Of a DNA stretch of 64,000 nt, positions 18,253 through 27,795 are shown piece by piece. A program made the translations under genes and the position numbers. The stretch's first letter is position 1. Each line of letters begins with the position of its first letter. Under the pieces are notes generated by a model. That model was not told the DNA's origin. It did not search any database and was given only the letters and a program-made list of their open reading frames with translations. Source of the stretch: Holdemania sp. Marseille-P2844 (GTDB taxonomy: Bacteria > Bacillota_I > Bacilli_A > Erysipelotrichales > Erysipelotrichaceae); assembly GCF_900120005.1 (NCBI RefSeq), contig NZ_LT635448.1, forward strand, positions 329,151 through 393,150, in the 5' to 3' direction.

Positions 18253-18343
18253 CAAGACCGGTGTGCCGGGTTGGTGAACGCCACAATCCGGCCGCTGTTT
18301 TTGATGGAATAAAACGGGAGAGAAGACAAAGGGGGACGAGTGT

Positions 18344-19402
18344 TTGAATTGGGTTTTAACGCTGTTGGCGGGTATCGCCGGCTGGCAGCTGGCAGCGCGG
18401 TGGAAACTGCCGGCGCCTGCGATGTTGGGCAGTATGCTCGCCGTGGGCCTGACGAATATTTTATTGGGTTACGCCGCCTTGCCGATGGCGGTGAAGGTCT
18501 TCGCCCAGGCGATTTCCGGGGCCTTTATCGGCATGCAGATCGGGCGTAAAGATGTGGCGCGGATGCGTGGGCTGATCGTTCCGTTTCTGTTATTGGCGGT
18601 CATGCTGACGATGAATACATTTGTCGTCGGGATCGCGATCCAGAAGCTGTGCGGCTGGGACTGGATCACGGCCTTGCTTTCCTGCGTCGCCGGCGGGGTA
18701 ACGGATATCTCGTTAATCGCCATGGAGATGGACGCGGATGTCGGCACCGTCGCGATGATGCAGACAGCCCGGTTAGTCGGCGTGTTGTTGTTTTTCCCAT
18801 ACTGGATTCAATTCGTGACCCGGCATGAGCCGAAGACCGCACCGGTGACGGAAGAAAAACCGCTGGATGCGGCCCATACGCCGCTGGACCGGCTGATTTC
18901 AACGCGGCCCTCGCGGATTGTCTTCACGCTGCTGCTCAGCATCGGGTTAGGCTATCTGGGCAATGCGAGCGGTCTGCCGGCGGCGTCGATGGTGTTTCCG
19001 ATGATCGCTGTCGCGGCGCTCAACTGCACGACTTCGGTCTGCGCCGTGCCGCTGGCGATCAAAAATATCGCGCAGCTTCTGGCCGGGTCGTTAGTCGGCG
19101 TGAGCATCACGGCTGCGACCTTTAGCAGCCTGTCGTCGACGCTGGTGCCGGTCGGCCTGCTTTTGCTCAGCTACTGGACGGTCAACGGGCTTTACAGCGG
19201 AATATGCAGGCGGACAAAGCTGCTGGATCTGAAATCGGCGATGTTCGCTTCCGCTCCCGGCGGTGCGACGGACATGTCGCTGATCGCCGCCGATCTGGGC
19301 GCGGATCTCTCGCAGATCGCGCTGATCCAGGTGCTGCGCGCGGCGTATGTCGTCGCGGTGATGCCGCCGCTGATCCTCGGTTTTATCCAGGGGATCGGAT
19401 AG
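18344..19402 (+). CDS. AbrB family (PF05145-type) membrane transporter
   Basis: A 352-residue membrane protein built from two homologous halves of about five helices. Each half carries the repeated signature GG.TD.SLIA (residues about 122-132 and 304-313), the hallmark of the AbrB/'ammonia monooxygenase-like' transporter family. The function of this family is poorly defined; transport of organic acids or amines has been suggested. The start is TTG with GGGGGA upstream. It lies between M81 genes and an MFS gene in one run of plus-strand genes, so import of a substrate or export of an aglycone product is likely. Confidence 0.8.
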   Translation: MNWVLTLLAGIAGWQLAARWKLPAPAMLGSMLAVGLTNILLGYAALPMAVKVFAQAISGAFIGMQIGRKDVARMRGLIVPFLLLAVMLTMNTFVVGIAIQKLCGWDWITALLSCVAGGVTDISLIAMEMDADVGTVAMMQTARLVGVLLFFPYWIQFVTRHEPKTAPVTEEKPLDAAHTPLDRLISTRPSRIVFTLLLSIGLGYLGNASGLPAASMVFPMIAVAALNCTTSVCAVPLAIKNIAQLLAGSLVGVSITAATFSSLSSTLVPVGLLLLSYWTVNGLYSGICRRTKLLDLKSAMFASAPGGATDMSLIAADLGADLSQIALIQVLRAAYVVAVMPPLILGFIQGIG

Positions 19403-19421
19403 CGGAAAGAAAGGGAAAACG

Positions 19422-20636
19422 ATGAAGCGATATTTCTATTTGGGTCTGGGCTCGCTGGCGATGTGCGTGTTCGGCTTGATGTATAACTGGACGGTCTTTG
19501 CCGGGGCGGTCAGCGCCGAGCTGAACGTGTCGGCGGCCAGCGTCGCCAACGTGTTCTCAGTCTGCCAGATCTGTTTCTGCGCCGGCGGCGTGCTGAGCGG
19601 GTTTATCTATTACCGCGTCCGCTTCCGGGCAAGCATGATCGCGGCCAGTCTGATGATTCTGGCCGGTTTGTTTCTGACCAGCCGGGCGGAGAACGTGATG
19701 ATGATTTATGTTTGTTACAGCGTGATGTTCAGCCTGGGCGCGGGGTTTGCCTACAAGGCGTTATTGACAAGCGTCATGACGTGGTTTAACGACAAGCCGG
19801 GTCTGGCCAGCGGCATTCTGGTGATGGGCGCGGGTCTGACCGCGTTTGTGTTCAATGTGCCGACCTCGCTGATCATCGAAAGCACGGGCTGGCGCACGGC
19901 GATGACCTTATTGGCGGGGATCGCGTTCGGACTGTCGCTGCTGACGGCGGTTGTCGTCCGGCCGCGCGGGGTCGTGAAGCAGGCCGGAACGCTGGCAACC
20001 GAGGAGGAAGGTCAGGTCTCCACCGGCCAGATGATGAAAAGCGCGCGCTTTTACGTTTACTTTATCTGGAGCGTGCTGGTGCTGGCGGGCTGCAGCTCAC
20101 TGACCGGAACCGCGGTCAGCTGCGGAGTGTCGTTTGGGATCAGCGCGACGATGGCGGCGACGCTGTCGATGATCATCTCGCTGTTCAACTCGCTTTCGCG
20201 TGTGTTCTACGGGATTATCTACGATAAAATCGGCCGCAAGACGGCCATGGGCATCGCTACGACGCTGTTTCTGACCGCCGTTGCGATCCTGTACTGCGCC
20301 TTTACGCTGGGCAGCACAACGCTGCTGGCGGTGAGCTTTATTTTCGTCGGACTCAGCTTCGGCGCGGTGCCGACGATTTCCTCGGCCTATATTCTGACAA
20401 CCTTCGGTAAGAAATATTACCCGAGCAATTTCAGCGTCCAGGGAACCTACACCCTGTTCAGCCCGTTTTTAGGCACGATGTTGTTCAGCGCGCTATTTAC
20501 CGCCACCCAAAGCTATCCGGCGTCCTACAGCTATCTGATCGTCTACGCGCTGCTGGCGGCGGTGCTTTTGACGGCGCTTAACCGGCTGCTGAAGCCCGGG
20601 CGTGAAAACAATTTATCAAAGCCGCAAAGCGAATAA
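19422..20636 (+). CDS. MFS transporter, OFA (oxalate/formate antiporter-like) family
   Basis: A 404-residue major facilitator with 12 hydrophobic helices. The N-terminal region GLMYNWTVFAGAVS and the loop YDKIGRKTAMG are typical of OFA-type carboxylate antiporters. It starts 19 bases after the AbrB gene with a GAAAGG site. A carboxylate-type substrate would fit products of amide hydrolysis by the neighbouring M81 enzymes; this is inference from context only. Confidence 0.82.
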   Translation: MKRYFYLGLGSLAMCVFGLMYNWTVFAGAVSAELNVSAASVANVFSVCQICFCAGGVLSGFIYYRVRFRASMIAASLMILAGLFLTSRAENVMMIYVCYSVMFSLGAGFAYKALLTSVMTWFNDKPGLASGILVMGAGLTAFVFNVPTSLIIESTGWRTAMTLLAGIAFGLSLLTAVVVRPRGVVKQAGTLATEEEGQVSTGQMMKSARFYVYFIWSVLVLAGCSSLTGTAVSCGVSFGISATMAATLSMIISLFNSLSRVFYGIIYDKIGRKTAMGIATTLFLTAVAILYCAFTLGSTTLLAVSFIFVGLSFGAVPTISSAYILTTFGKKYYPSNFSVQGTYTLFSPFLGTMLFSALFTATQSYPASYSYLIVYALLAAVLLTALNRLLKPGRENNLSKPQSE

Positions 20637-20751
20637 AACGAAGTTTTGAGAATTTTATCCAAGCGTCGCTCAGGCGCTTAAAAAACGATAAGAAATCTCT
20701 ATAATGGAGATCAGAAAGAAATCAGTCGGCAAAGACTGGAAGGAGGTACCG

Positions 20752-22161
20752 ATGAACGGTAAAGTCAAAAAGGATTTTTTATGGGGCACAGCCAGCGCGG
20801 CTTATCAATGTGAAGGCGGCTGGAACGAAGGCGGCAAAGGGGAAAGCAACTGGGATCAGTTCTGCCATGGACCGAAGAACGTCAAAGGCTTCACCGGCGA
20901 CGTCGCGGCGGACTTTTACCACCGCTACAAAGAGGACATCCGGCTGTTGAAGGAAGGCGGCCACAACACGCTGCGCTTCTCGATCGCCTGGACGCGGATT
21001 CTGCCGGATCAAAGCGGCCAGGTCAATCCGGAAGGCGTCGCCTTCTACAAGGACGTTTTGAAGGAATGCCGGGAAAACGGCATCACGCCGAACGTCACGC
21101 TGCTGCACTACGACATCCCGGCCTGGCTGGAAGATCTGGGCGGGTATGCCAATCCGATTTTCCCAGATGAATTCGCAAAATACTGCAAGGTCGTCTTTGA
21201 GCAGTTCGGCAATGAAATCCCATTATATGTGACGATCAACGAATCGACGCACAACGCGTACTGTTCCTATCTGACCGGCAACTATCCGCCGAATATCCAC
21301 AACGTGCAGACGCTGGTTCAGGTCTGCTACAATCTGGTCGTTGCCAACGCCAAGGCAATCCGCGAGTTCCGCAAGCTGAATCTGACGTCGCAGGTCGGCA
21401 TCGTGCACACGACCAACACCGTCCAGATCCTCAAGGACACGCCGGAATACCGCGTGGCGCAGCGGCGCGGAGATCTGTTTAAAAACAAGTGGGTTACCGA
21501 TCCGGCGATCCTGGGAAAATTCCCGGATGATCTGTTCCCGCTGTTAGAGGAAAGCGGCATCGACCTGTCGTTTGTCAAGGAAGAAGATCTCGAGATCATC
21601 AAGCACAACACGATCGATTTCCTCGGTCAGAACTGCTACACCCGCGCGCTGGTCAAACCGTACGAATCCGGGGAAACCAACTATTATCCGAATAATGTCG
21701 GAGCCGGGGTCAAGACGATCGAGGGCTATACCGTCAAGGGTTGGTTCCAGACCGATGTCGATCCGAACACGCCGAAAAACGCCTGGAGCCGCGAGATTTA
21801 TCCCAAGACGGTATACGATATGCTGATGGGAATTAAGAAGGACTACGGCGATATTCCGGTTTACATCACGGAAAACGGCCATGCCCTCTATGAACAGCCG
21901 GATACCAACGGCGAGGTCAACGACGATGAGCGGATCGAATTTCTGAAGTCGTATCTTGAATGGCTGATCAAGGCAGAAAACGAAGGCTGCAACGTCAAGG
22001 GCTACTATGCCTGGTCGACGACCGACTGCTACTCCTGGATCAACGGCTACGAAAAGCGTTACGGCTTGATTTATGTCGATTACGCCAACGGTCTGAAGCG
22101 GATTCCAAAGAAGAGCTATCACTGGTACCGCGAGTTCATCCATGAACATACCGAGGACTGA
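20752..22161 (+). CDS. GH1 6-phospho-beta-glycosidase, copy 1
   Basis: A 469-residue glycoside hydrolase family 1 enzyme. The acid/base is E164, in TINEST where most members have NEP. The nucleophile is E374 (ITENG). The loop YSWINGYEKRYG has Ser in place of the Glu of non-phosphorylated glucosidases plus Lys and Tyr, as in LacG-type 6-phospho-beta-galactosidases, so the substrate should be a 6-phosphoglycoside delivered by the PTS. The ATG at 20752 has AAGGAGG 6 bases upstream; a TATAAT at 20700-20705 could be an internal promoter. The next GH1 gene begins 3 bases after its stop. Confidence 0.93.
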   Translation: MNGKVKKDFLWGTASAAYQCEGGWNEGGKGESNWDQFCHGPKNVKGFTGDVAADFYHRYKEDIRLLKEGGHNTLRFSIAWTRILPDQSGQVNPEGVAFYKDVLKECRENGITPNVTLLHYDIPAWLEDLGGYANPIFPDEFAKYCKVVFEQFGNEIPLYVTINESTHNAYCSYLTGNYPPNIHNVQTLVQVCYNLVVANAKAIREFRKLNLTSQVGIVHTTNTVQILKDTPEYRVAQRRGDLFKNKWVTDPAILGKFPDDLFPLLEESGIDLSFVKEEDLEIIKHNTIDFLGQNCYTRALVKPYESGETNYYPNNVGAGVKTIEGYTVKGWFQTDVDPNTPKNAWSREIYPKTVYDMLMGIKKDYGDIPVYITENGHALYEQPDTNGEVNDDERIEFLKSYLEWLIKAENEGCNVKGYYAWSTTDCYSWINGYEKRYGLIYVDYANGLKRIPKKSYHWYREFIHEHTED

Positions 22162-22164
22162 TCA

Positions 22165-23577
22165 ATGGCTGAAAAATTTCTCTGGGGCTCCGCGACGGCA
22201 GCCTATCAATGCGAAGGCGCCTGGGACGCGGACGGCAAGGGGCCGAGCATCTGGGATCAGTTCTGCCACAGCGAAAAGAACACGACCGGGATCACCGGCG
22301 ACGTGTCCTGCGATTTCTATCATCATGTCGAAGAAGATCTCCGGATGATGGCCGAGGGCGGTCAGAACACCTTCCGGTTCTCCATCAGCTGGTCACGCAT
22401 TCTGCCGAAAAACGACCATGTCGTCAATCCGGCCGGTCTGGCCTTCTATGACCGCGTGCTGGACGCGTGTGAAAAATACGGCATCGTGCCCAACGTCACG
22501 CTGATCCATTATGATCTGCCGGACTATATCGGCGATCAGGGCGGCTGGTGTTATCCCGGCGTGGCCGATGAATTCGCTTATTACTGTTCCGTGGTATTCA
22601 AGCACTTCGGCGACCGGATTCCGCTGTATGTGACGATCAATGAACCGAACCACAATGCTTACTGCGATTACTGCGTCGGCAACTATCCGCCAAATGAAAC
22701 CAATCTGCAGCACTATTGCCAGTGTGCTTACAACATGGCGGTCTGCACGGCCAAGGCGATCCGCGAGTTCCGCAAGCTGAATCTCAAGGCGCAGATCGGC
22801 GTGGTGCAGGGCTGCGGCCCGGCGACGGCGCTCAAGGATACGCCGGAGTACCGCGACGCGGTCAAATATTGCAACTATTTCTGCAACGACTGGATTCTCG
22901 ATCCGGCGATCAAGGGCGCTTATGATCCGGAGCTGATCGCCGCTGTCAAAGCGAAGGGCATCGACCTGTCGTTTGTGAAGGAAGAGGATCTGGAAATCAT
23001 GAAGCACAACACGATTGATTTCTTAGGCCAGAACATTTACAGCCGGATGCTGGTAAAACCGAACACCTCCGGCATCACTGCTTTCACCGTCAACAACGCC
23101 GGAAACAACGACGGCTCGGCGAATGCCGCGCGGGAGACCCGGGCGATTGCCGGCTGGTTTGAAAGCGACCGCGATCCCAATACCAAGCTCAATCACTGGG
23201 GCCGCGAGATCTTCCCGCAGTGCGCCTACAACACGCTGATGGAACGCAAGCGCCGCTATGGCGATATCCCGATCTACGTTACGGAAAACGGCCACGGCTG
23301 TTACGACGTCGCGGATGAAAACGGCTATGTTGAAGATGACGAGCGGATTGAATTCCTCCGCAATTATCTTCATTATATTCTGAAGGCGAAGCAGGACGGC
23401 GTGAATCTGAAGGGCTATTACGTCTGGTCGACGATGGATCTTTACAGCTGGATCAACGGCTACAAGAAGCGCTATGGTCTGGTGCGCGTGGACTATGACG
23501 ATCCGCAGCGCAAGCGCACGCCGAAGAAAAGCTATTTCTGGTACAAGCAGTTTATCGCTGAGCATCAGGATCTTTAG
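22165..23577 (+). CDS. GH1 6-phospho-beta-glycosidase, copy 2
   Basis: A 470-residue GH1 enzyme with acid/base E160 (TINEPN), nucleophile E374 (VTENG) and the phosphate-binding loop YSWINGYKKRYG. It is nearly collinear with copy 4 at 43195 in cluster B (shared stretches such as GPSIWDQFCHSEKNTTG), so these two are counterparts across the two clusters. It is translated right after copy 1, whose end contains its ribosome-binding region. A hairpin terminator follows. Confidence 0.94.
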   Translation: MAEKFLWGSATAAYQCEGAWDADGKGPSIWDQFCHSEKNTTGITGDVSCDFYHHVEEDLRMMAEGGQNTFRFSISWSRILPKNDHVVNPAGLAFYDRVLDACEKYGIVPNVTLIHYDLPDYIGDQGGWCYPGVADEFAYYCSVVFKHFGDRIPLYVTINEPNHNAYCDYCVGNYPPNETNLQHYCQCAYNMAVCTAKAIREFRKLNLKAQIGVVQGCGPATALKDTPEYRDAVKYCNYFCNDWILDPAIKGAYDPELIAAVKAKGIDLSFVKEEDLEIMKHNTIDFLGQNIYSRMLVKPNTSGITAFTVNNAGNNDGSANAARETRAIAGWFESDRDPNTKLNHWGREIFPQCAYNTLMERKRRYGDIPIYVTENGHGCYDVADENGYVEDDERIEFLRNYLHYILKAKQDGVNLKGYYVWSTMDLYSWINGYKKRYGLVRVDYDDPQRKRTPKKSYFWYKQFIAEHQDL

Positions 23578-23587
23578 GCTTAATTTT

Positions 23588-23649
23588 AAGGCATCCTTCG
23601 CGGCAACCGCCGGCCTGTGCCGCAGCTGTCCGATCCGGATGCCTTTTCT
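23588..23649 (+). terminator. Terminator or attenuator after GH1 copy 2
   Basis: The arms AAGGCATCC (23588-23596) and GGATGCCTT (23637-23645) pair perfectly around a GC-rich inner region, followed by TTCT. The T-run is short, so partial read-through into the AEC and MATE genes is likely. Confidence 0.6.
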
Positions 23650-23669
23650 AAATGCAAGGGGGAAAACCG

Positions 23670-24602
23670 ATGTTTGATTTGTCTGTTCTGTTGAATGTGG
23701 AAATGCAGATTCTGATCTTTTTCGGGCTTGGTCTGCTTTTGAAGAAAAGAGGAGTGACCGACGGTCCGATCGACGCGTTTCTGTCGACGTTGATTTTGAA
23801 TCTGATCATGCCGGTCAATATCTTCCTTTCCTTTTACCGCAGCGTTTCCGTCGCGGTGTTAAAAGAAAGCCTCCTGTTGGTGCTGGCGGGCGTGATCGTG
23901 GTCGTGCTCGTGTTGGGAATGGCGCGGCTTTTGCCCAAGTCGATGCCGTTAGAAAAGAAGCGGATTGCGCAATATTCGATGTTGATATCCAACGGTTCGC
24001 TGATCGGTCTGCCTTTGATCGAAGGGCTGTGCGGAAGCATGGGGGTCGTGTATGCGAACATCTTTATGATTCCGACGCGGATTCTGTCGTTTTCCTCCGG
24101 GGAGAAATATTTCAATACGGAGTGGAAGCCGGCAGGGGCCCTATCCGTGATGAAGAAATTCTTTTTCAATCCGATCACGATCGCGATGATTCTGGGATTT
24201 CTGTTCAACCTGGCACGGATTCCGCTGCCGGGCGGGCTGGATGCGGTGTTCAGTTCCTTGTCCGGATGCATGAGTCCGCTGGCGCTGTTGTTAGTTGGAT
24301 CGACGCTGCTGGACAGGGAATCGACAAGCGCGGGATTATCGAAGGACATCGTGCAGATCAGTCTGTTCCGGCTGATCATCGCGCCGTTCTTGACCTGGAT
24401 CGTGGGTGTGGCGCTGCATTTAAGCACGCCGCAGCTGATTGCCGCCGTGCTGGTCAACGCGACGCCGGTCGCCTCCACGGCCACGATCTTCTGCCGCAAG
24501 TATAACGGCAACACCAGCTATACCAGCCGCTGCGTTTTCTTTTCCACGGTTTTTTCCCTGTTTACGTTAGTGTTGGTTTCCGCTACAATGTCGATGGGAT
24601 AA
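23670..24602 (+). CDS. AEC family transporter (auxin efflux carrier-like)
   Basis: A 310-residue membrane protein with about ten helices in two inverted halves and the family signature NPITIAMILGF near residue 170. Bacterial AEC proteins carry organic acids such as malate or malonate. The start at ATG 23670 is preferred over an upstream in-frame start because AAGGGGG lies just before it. It is followed by a MATE exporter 13 bases away. In this context it may export aglycones or take up an acidic intermediate. Confidence 0.82.
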   Translation: MFDLSVLLNVEMQILIFFGLGLLLKKRGVTDGPIDAFLSTLILNLIMPVNIFLSFYRSVSVAVLKESLLLVLAGVIVVVLVLGMARLLPKSMPLEKKRIAQYSMLISNGSLIGLPLIEGLCGSMGVVYANIFMIPTRILSFSSGEKYFNTEWKPAGALSVMKKFFFNPITIAMILGFLFNLARIPLPGGLDAVFSSLSGCMSPLALLLVGSTLLDRESTSAGLSKDIVQISLFRLIIAPFLTWIVGVALHLSTPQLIAAVLVNATPVASTATIFCRKYNGNTSYTSRCVFFSTVFSLFTLVLVSATMSMG

Positions 24603-24615
24603 GGGGGAATTTTCC

Positions 24616-25986
24616 ATGACGCGACGTCTTCAATTCAAGGTCGATCTGATTCACGGACCGATCTTTCAAAGCTTGCTTTTCTTTGCGATACCGCTGTTTT
24701 TTTCCAATGTGTTTCAGCAGTTATACAATACCGTCGATACGATGATCGTCGGCCATGCGCTGGGCGATTTGTCACTGGCGGCGATCGGTTCCTGCGCCGC
24801 GATTTATGATTTGCTGATCGGTTTCGCGTTAGGCATCGGCAACGGTCTGGCGATCGTGACGGCGCGCAGCTACGGCGCCAACGATACGGAGCTGCTTAAA
24901 AAATCGGTGGCGGCTTCGATCGTGATCGGCCTTTTGACTTCGCTGGTGCTGACAGTAGGCGCGGAAGTGATTTTAATGCCGTTGCTGAAAATGCTGGATA
25001 CGCCGCCGGAGATCATCGCCGAGGCGTTCAGCTACATTTCGGTGATCACGCGGTTCACGCTGGTCATGTTCGCGTATAATTTGTGCGCGGGTCTGCTTCG
25101 GGCGATCGGCAACAGCTTCATGCCGCTGGTCTTTTTAGTTTTATCGTCATGTCTGAACATCGGGCTGGATCTGTTTTTCATCACGCAGCTGCACATGGGC
25201 GTCGGCGGGGCGGCGGTTGCGACCGTCATCGCGCAGGGAATTTCCGTCGTCTTGTGTCTGATTTATATTTTGAAGAAAGCGCCGGTCTTAATTCCGCAGC
25301 GCCGGCACTTTAAAATCGAGCGGGGGATTTATGCGGAGATGTTAGGTCAGGGCTTGTCGATGGGCTTTATGGGCAGCATCGTTGCGGCAGGTTCCGTCGT
25401 GCTGCAGTATGGCATCAACAATCTTGGAACGCTGGTGATCGCGGGGCATACCGCGGCGCGCAAGCTGTTCATGTTCTTCAATATGCCGTTTTCCGCCATG
25501 GCGATGGCGATTTCGACGTTTGTTTCACAGAACCGGGGCGCGGATCAGCGGACGCGGATTCTCAAGGCGATGCGGTGCGCTGTGCTGTATGATATCGCGA
25601 TGGCCGCAGGAGTAACCGTGATTCTGTTGTTGTTCGCGCCGGCTCTGGTTCAGCTGATTTCCGGCTCGCAGGAGGCTGTCGTGCTGAACAACGGAGCCTT
25701 GTATCTGCGGGTAGTCGGACCGTTCTATGCCGTTCTGGGCGTCTTGTTGGAAACCCGGTACGCGCTGCAGGGATTAGGCGCCAAAATGATTCCGCTGGTG
25801 TCGAGTGTAATCGAGCTGTTGGGAAAGATTGTATTCGCGTTCGTGTTCATTCCAAGGTTTCAGTATCTCGCGGTGATTTTCTGCGAACCGGTGATCTGGT
25901 GTCTGATGACGGCGCAGTTGATTTACGCTTATGCTGCCCATCCTTATATCCGAGGAGAAAAAGGAAAAGCGGAATTATCGGTTTAA
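24616..25986 (+). CDS. MATE family efflux transporter
   Basis: A 456-residue MATE protein with 12 hydrophobic segments. The start region FAIPLFFSNVFQQLYNTVDTMIVG is typical of the NorM/DinF group. The ribosome site is AAGGGGGA. It belongs to the same plus-strand run as the GH1 and M81 genes, so export of a toxic or non-metabolised aglycone is a reasonable guess. Confidence 0.88.
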   Translation: MTRRLQFKVDLIHGPIFQSLLFFAIPLFFSNVFQQLYNTVDTMIVGHALGDLSLAAIGSCAAIYDLLIGFALGIGNGLAIVTARSYGANDTELLKKSVAASIVIGLLTSLVLTVGAEVILMPLLKMLDTPPEIIAEAFSYISVITRFTLVMFAYNLCAGLLRAIGNSFMPLVFLVLSSCLNIGLDLFFITQLHMGVGGAAVATVIAQGISVVLCLIYILKKAPVLIPQRRHFKIERGIYAEMLGQGLSMGFMGSIVAAGSVVLQYGINNLGTLVIAGHTAARKLFMFFNMPFSAMAMAISTFVSQNRGADQRTRILKAMRCAVLYDIAMAAGVTVILLLFAPALVQLISGSQEAVVLNNGALYLRVVGPFYAVLGVLLETRYALQGLGAKMIPLVSSVIELLGKIVFAFVFIPRFQYLAVIFCEPVIWCLMTAQLIYAYAAHPYIRGEKGKAELSV

Positions 25987-26051
25987 TCAGGATCAACGTT
26001 CGTTGAGGCAAGAGAAGGGATGAATGTTCAAGGGAGGAAAAGGGGAAAAGC

Positions 26052-26843
26052 ATGAAACTGTTTGTATCAGATCTGGATGGGACATTGTATCCGCCTAACG
26101 TCACCGACAGCGGCGCGGAAAACCGGGCGGCAATTCAGCGCTGGCGGGCGGCAGGCAACGTGTTCGCGGTGGCGACTGCGCGGATTCATCAGGCTTATCC
26201 GAAAGTGTCGGCGGATCTGGGCTTTGCGGTCGATTATCTGGGCGGCAATGGGGCCGAGTTGATTTTCAGCGATGGAACGCGGATGACGCGCACCCTGAAG
26301 GCGGCGGTTTTTCTGGACGTAGCCGGCTGGCTGGCGCGGCATCATGTTGACACGACGGTGAAAATGAATTGTCAGGGGCAATGGATCAGCAGCGACTGCC
26401 GGCATTATCCGTATGGACATCCGCACCGGCTGCGCCGTTCCCTGCTGGATTCGGTGACGTTGGCAGAAACGACGGTCGATCCGAACGCGGAGATTTTGAA
26501 TCTGGGGATCATTATCCGTCCGGATCAGCGCGACGGCGTTAAACGGGCCTTGCGGGAAAAGCTGGCGGGAACCGTGGAGATCGTCAGCTCGGATTTTGAT
26601 AATCTGGATCTGGTCCGGCCGGATTGTTCCAAAGCGGCCGCGCTGGGCATTCTTGCGGAGCGGATGGATGTACCGCTGCGCGAGGTGATTGTGATCGGCG
26701 ATTCGGAAAATGACGTCGGAATGTTTGACGTTGTGGAAACGAGCTACTGCATGGCGCAGGCGGAGCCGGAGGTCAGACAAAAAGCACGGTGGGTCGTGAC
26801 GTCGGTGGCGGAAGCGCTGACGCGCGAGAGCGGCAGGGGTTAG
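26052..26843 (+). CDS. Cof-type HAD hydrolase (sugar-phosphate phosphatase)
   Basis: A 263-residue HAD-superfamily phosphatase of the Cof/YidA type. Motif I is SDLDGTLYP near residue 5; motif IV is GDSENDVGMF near residue 216; the C2-type cap lies between. Such enzymes dephosphorylate sugar phosphates or related metabolites. The ribosome site GGAGGAAAAGGGG precedes the ATG. It is the last gene of cluster A and could remove phosphate from 6-phospho sugars or aglycone derivatives. Confidence 0.88.
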   Translation: MKLFVSDLDGTLYPPNVTDSGAENRAAIQRWRAAGNVFAVATARIHQAYPKVSADLGFAVDYLGGNGAELIFSDGTRMTRTLKAAVFLDVAGWLARHHVDTTVKMNCQGQWISSDCRHYPYGHPHRLRRSLLDSVTLAETTVDPNAEILNLGIIIRPDQRDGVKRALREKLAGTVEIVSSDFDNLDLVRPDCSKAAALGILAERMDVPLREVIVIGDSENDVGMFDVVETSYCMAQAEPEVRQKARWVVTSVAEALTRESGRG

Positions 26844-27086
26844 GAATCTATCTTTCCTGCTTAAAAATCGCTCAGCAGATTATGAAGACTTTAAAAAGAG
26901 GCGGAATCACGAAAAGTGTTCTGCTTTTCTTTCTATTAGGAAAGTGCATTATTTAAGGATAGGGAACAAAGAACCCTGAGCAGAAAGCAAGATAAGAGCA
27001 GCAAGCTGCGTTGATTATAAAATCAAATAATTAATAGCGAAGATATTTTACCTTTTTGTCAGGTGATGTCTTATTTCATGAATATG
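26844..27086. other. AT-rich intergenic stretch before the AbiE module
   Basis: About 240 bases with no gene. Base composition shifts to AT-rich here, marking the left edge of an apparently acquired segment. No integrase, direct repeat or attachment site is visible. Confidence 0.35.
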
Positions 27087-27166
27087 ATTATTCCAAGTTA
27101 ATACTATGAATATAACTTAAAGATACTATTGGAATAATGTCCTGAATATTGTATGATATTCGGGAC
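27087..27166 (+). promoter_or_regulatory. abiE promoter with two inverted repeats (probable AbiEi operator)
   Basis: Two inverted repeats precede the gene pair. IR1 has perfect 10-base arms ATTATTCCAA (27087-27096) and TTGGAATAAT (27129-27138). IR2 pairs GTCCTGAATAT (27139-27149) with ATATTCGGGAC (27156-27166), one mismatch. A promoter TTGGAA (27129-27134) and TATGAT (27152-27157) with 17-base spacing overlaps both. Streptococcal AbiEi represses its own promoter by binding two inverted repeats, which fits this layout. Confidence 0.65.
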
Positions 27167-27182
27167 AAAAGGAGGAATTAAC

Positions 27183-27791
27183 TTGGCAAATAGTTATTCC
27201 AGAAAGATTCAAGAAAGGATTCGGGATGCTGCAGAAGGAACTGTTTTCATTGGCGCAGATTTTGCTGATATTGCAGATACAGAAACGGTAAGACGAAATT
27301 TAAATCGTTTGACACAGGCAGGCTTAATCCGACGAATTCTAAAGGGAGTTTATGAAAAGCCAGAATACAGCGAAATGCTGAAGGAATATGTAGCGGCAGA
27401 TCCGGAAGTCGTGGCCAAAGCGCTGGCTCGGAATTATCACTGGAGCATTGCCCCGTGCGGGAATACAGCTCTGAATTTGTTGGGACTTTCTACACAGGTA
27501 ACCGCGGTTTGGTCCTATATCAGCGATGGTCCTTATAAGACCTATGAATGGGATTCCACAAAGCTGGAATTTAAGCATCGAACAAACAAAGAGATTACGG
27601 GACTTTCCTATATGACGATCCTTGTAATTCAGGCGTTGAAAACATTGGGGAAAGCAAACGTTACAGAGAAAACGATCCAGATACTTCGTTTTCGATTAAG
27701 TAAAGAGGATAAAGAGGTTATGTTAACAGAGGCGGCAGAGTCCACGGATTGGGTTTATAATACAATTCGGAAGATTGCGGAGAGGGACTGA
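27183..27791 (+). CDS. AbiEi-type antitoxin (DUF6088 family)
   Basis: A 202-residue protein with an N-terminal winged helix (ETVRRNLNRLTQAGLIRRILKGVYEKP, residues about 30-56) that should bind DNA, and a C-terminal domain typical of AbiEi/DUF6088 antitoxins. In type IV toxin-antitoxin systems it represses the operon and counteracts the nucleotidyltransferase toxin without direct binding. The TTG at 27183 is chosen because AAAGGAGG lies 7 bases before it. It is immediately followed by the toxin gene. AT-rich composition suggests horizontal acquisition. Confidence 0.85.
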   Translation: MANSYSRKIQERIRDAAEGTVFIGADFADIADTETVRRNLNRLTQAGLIRRILKGVYEKPEYSEMLKEYVAADPEVVAKALARNYHWSIAPCGNTALNLLGLSTQVTAVWSYISDGPYKTYEWDSTKLEFKHRTNKEITGLSYMTILVIQALKTLGKANVTEKTIQILRFRLSKEDKEVMLTEAAESTDWVYNTIRKIAERD

Positions 27792-27795
27792 GAAA

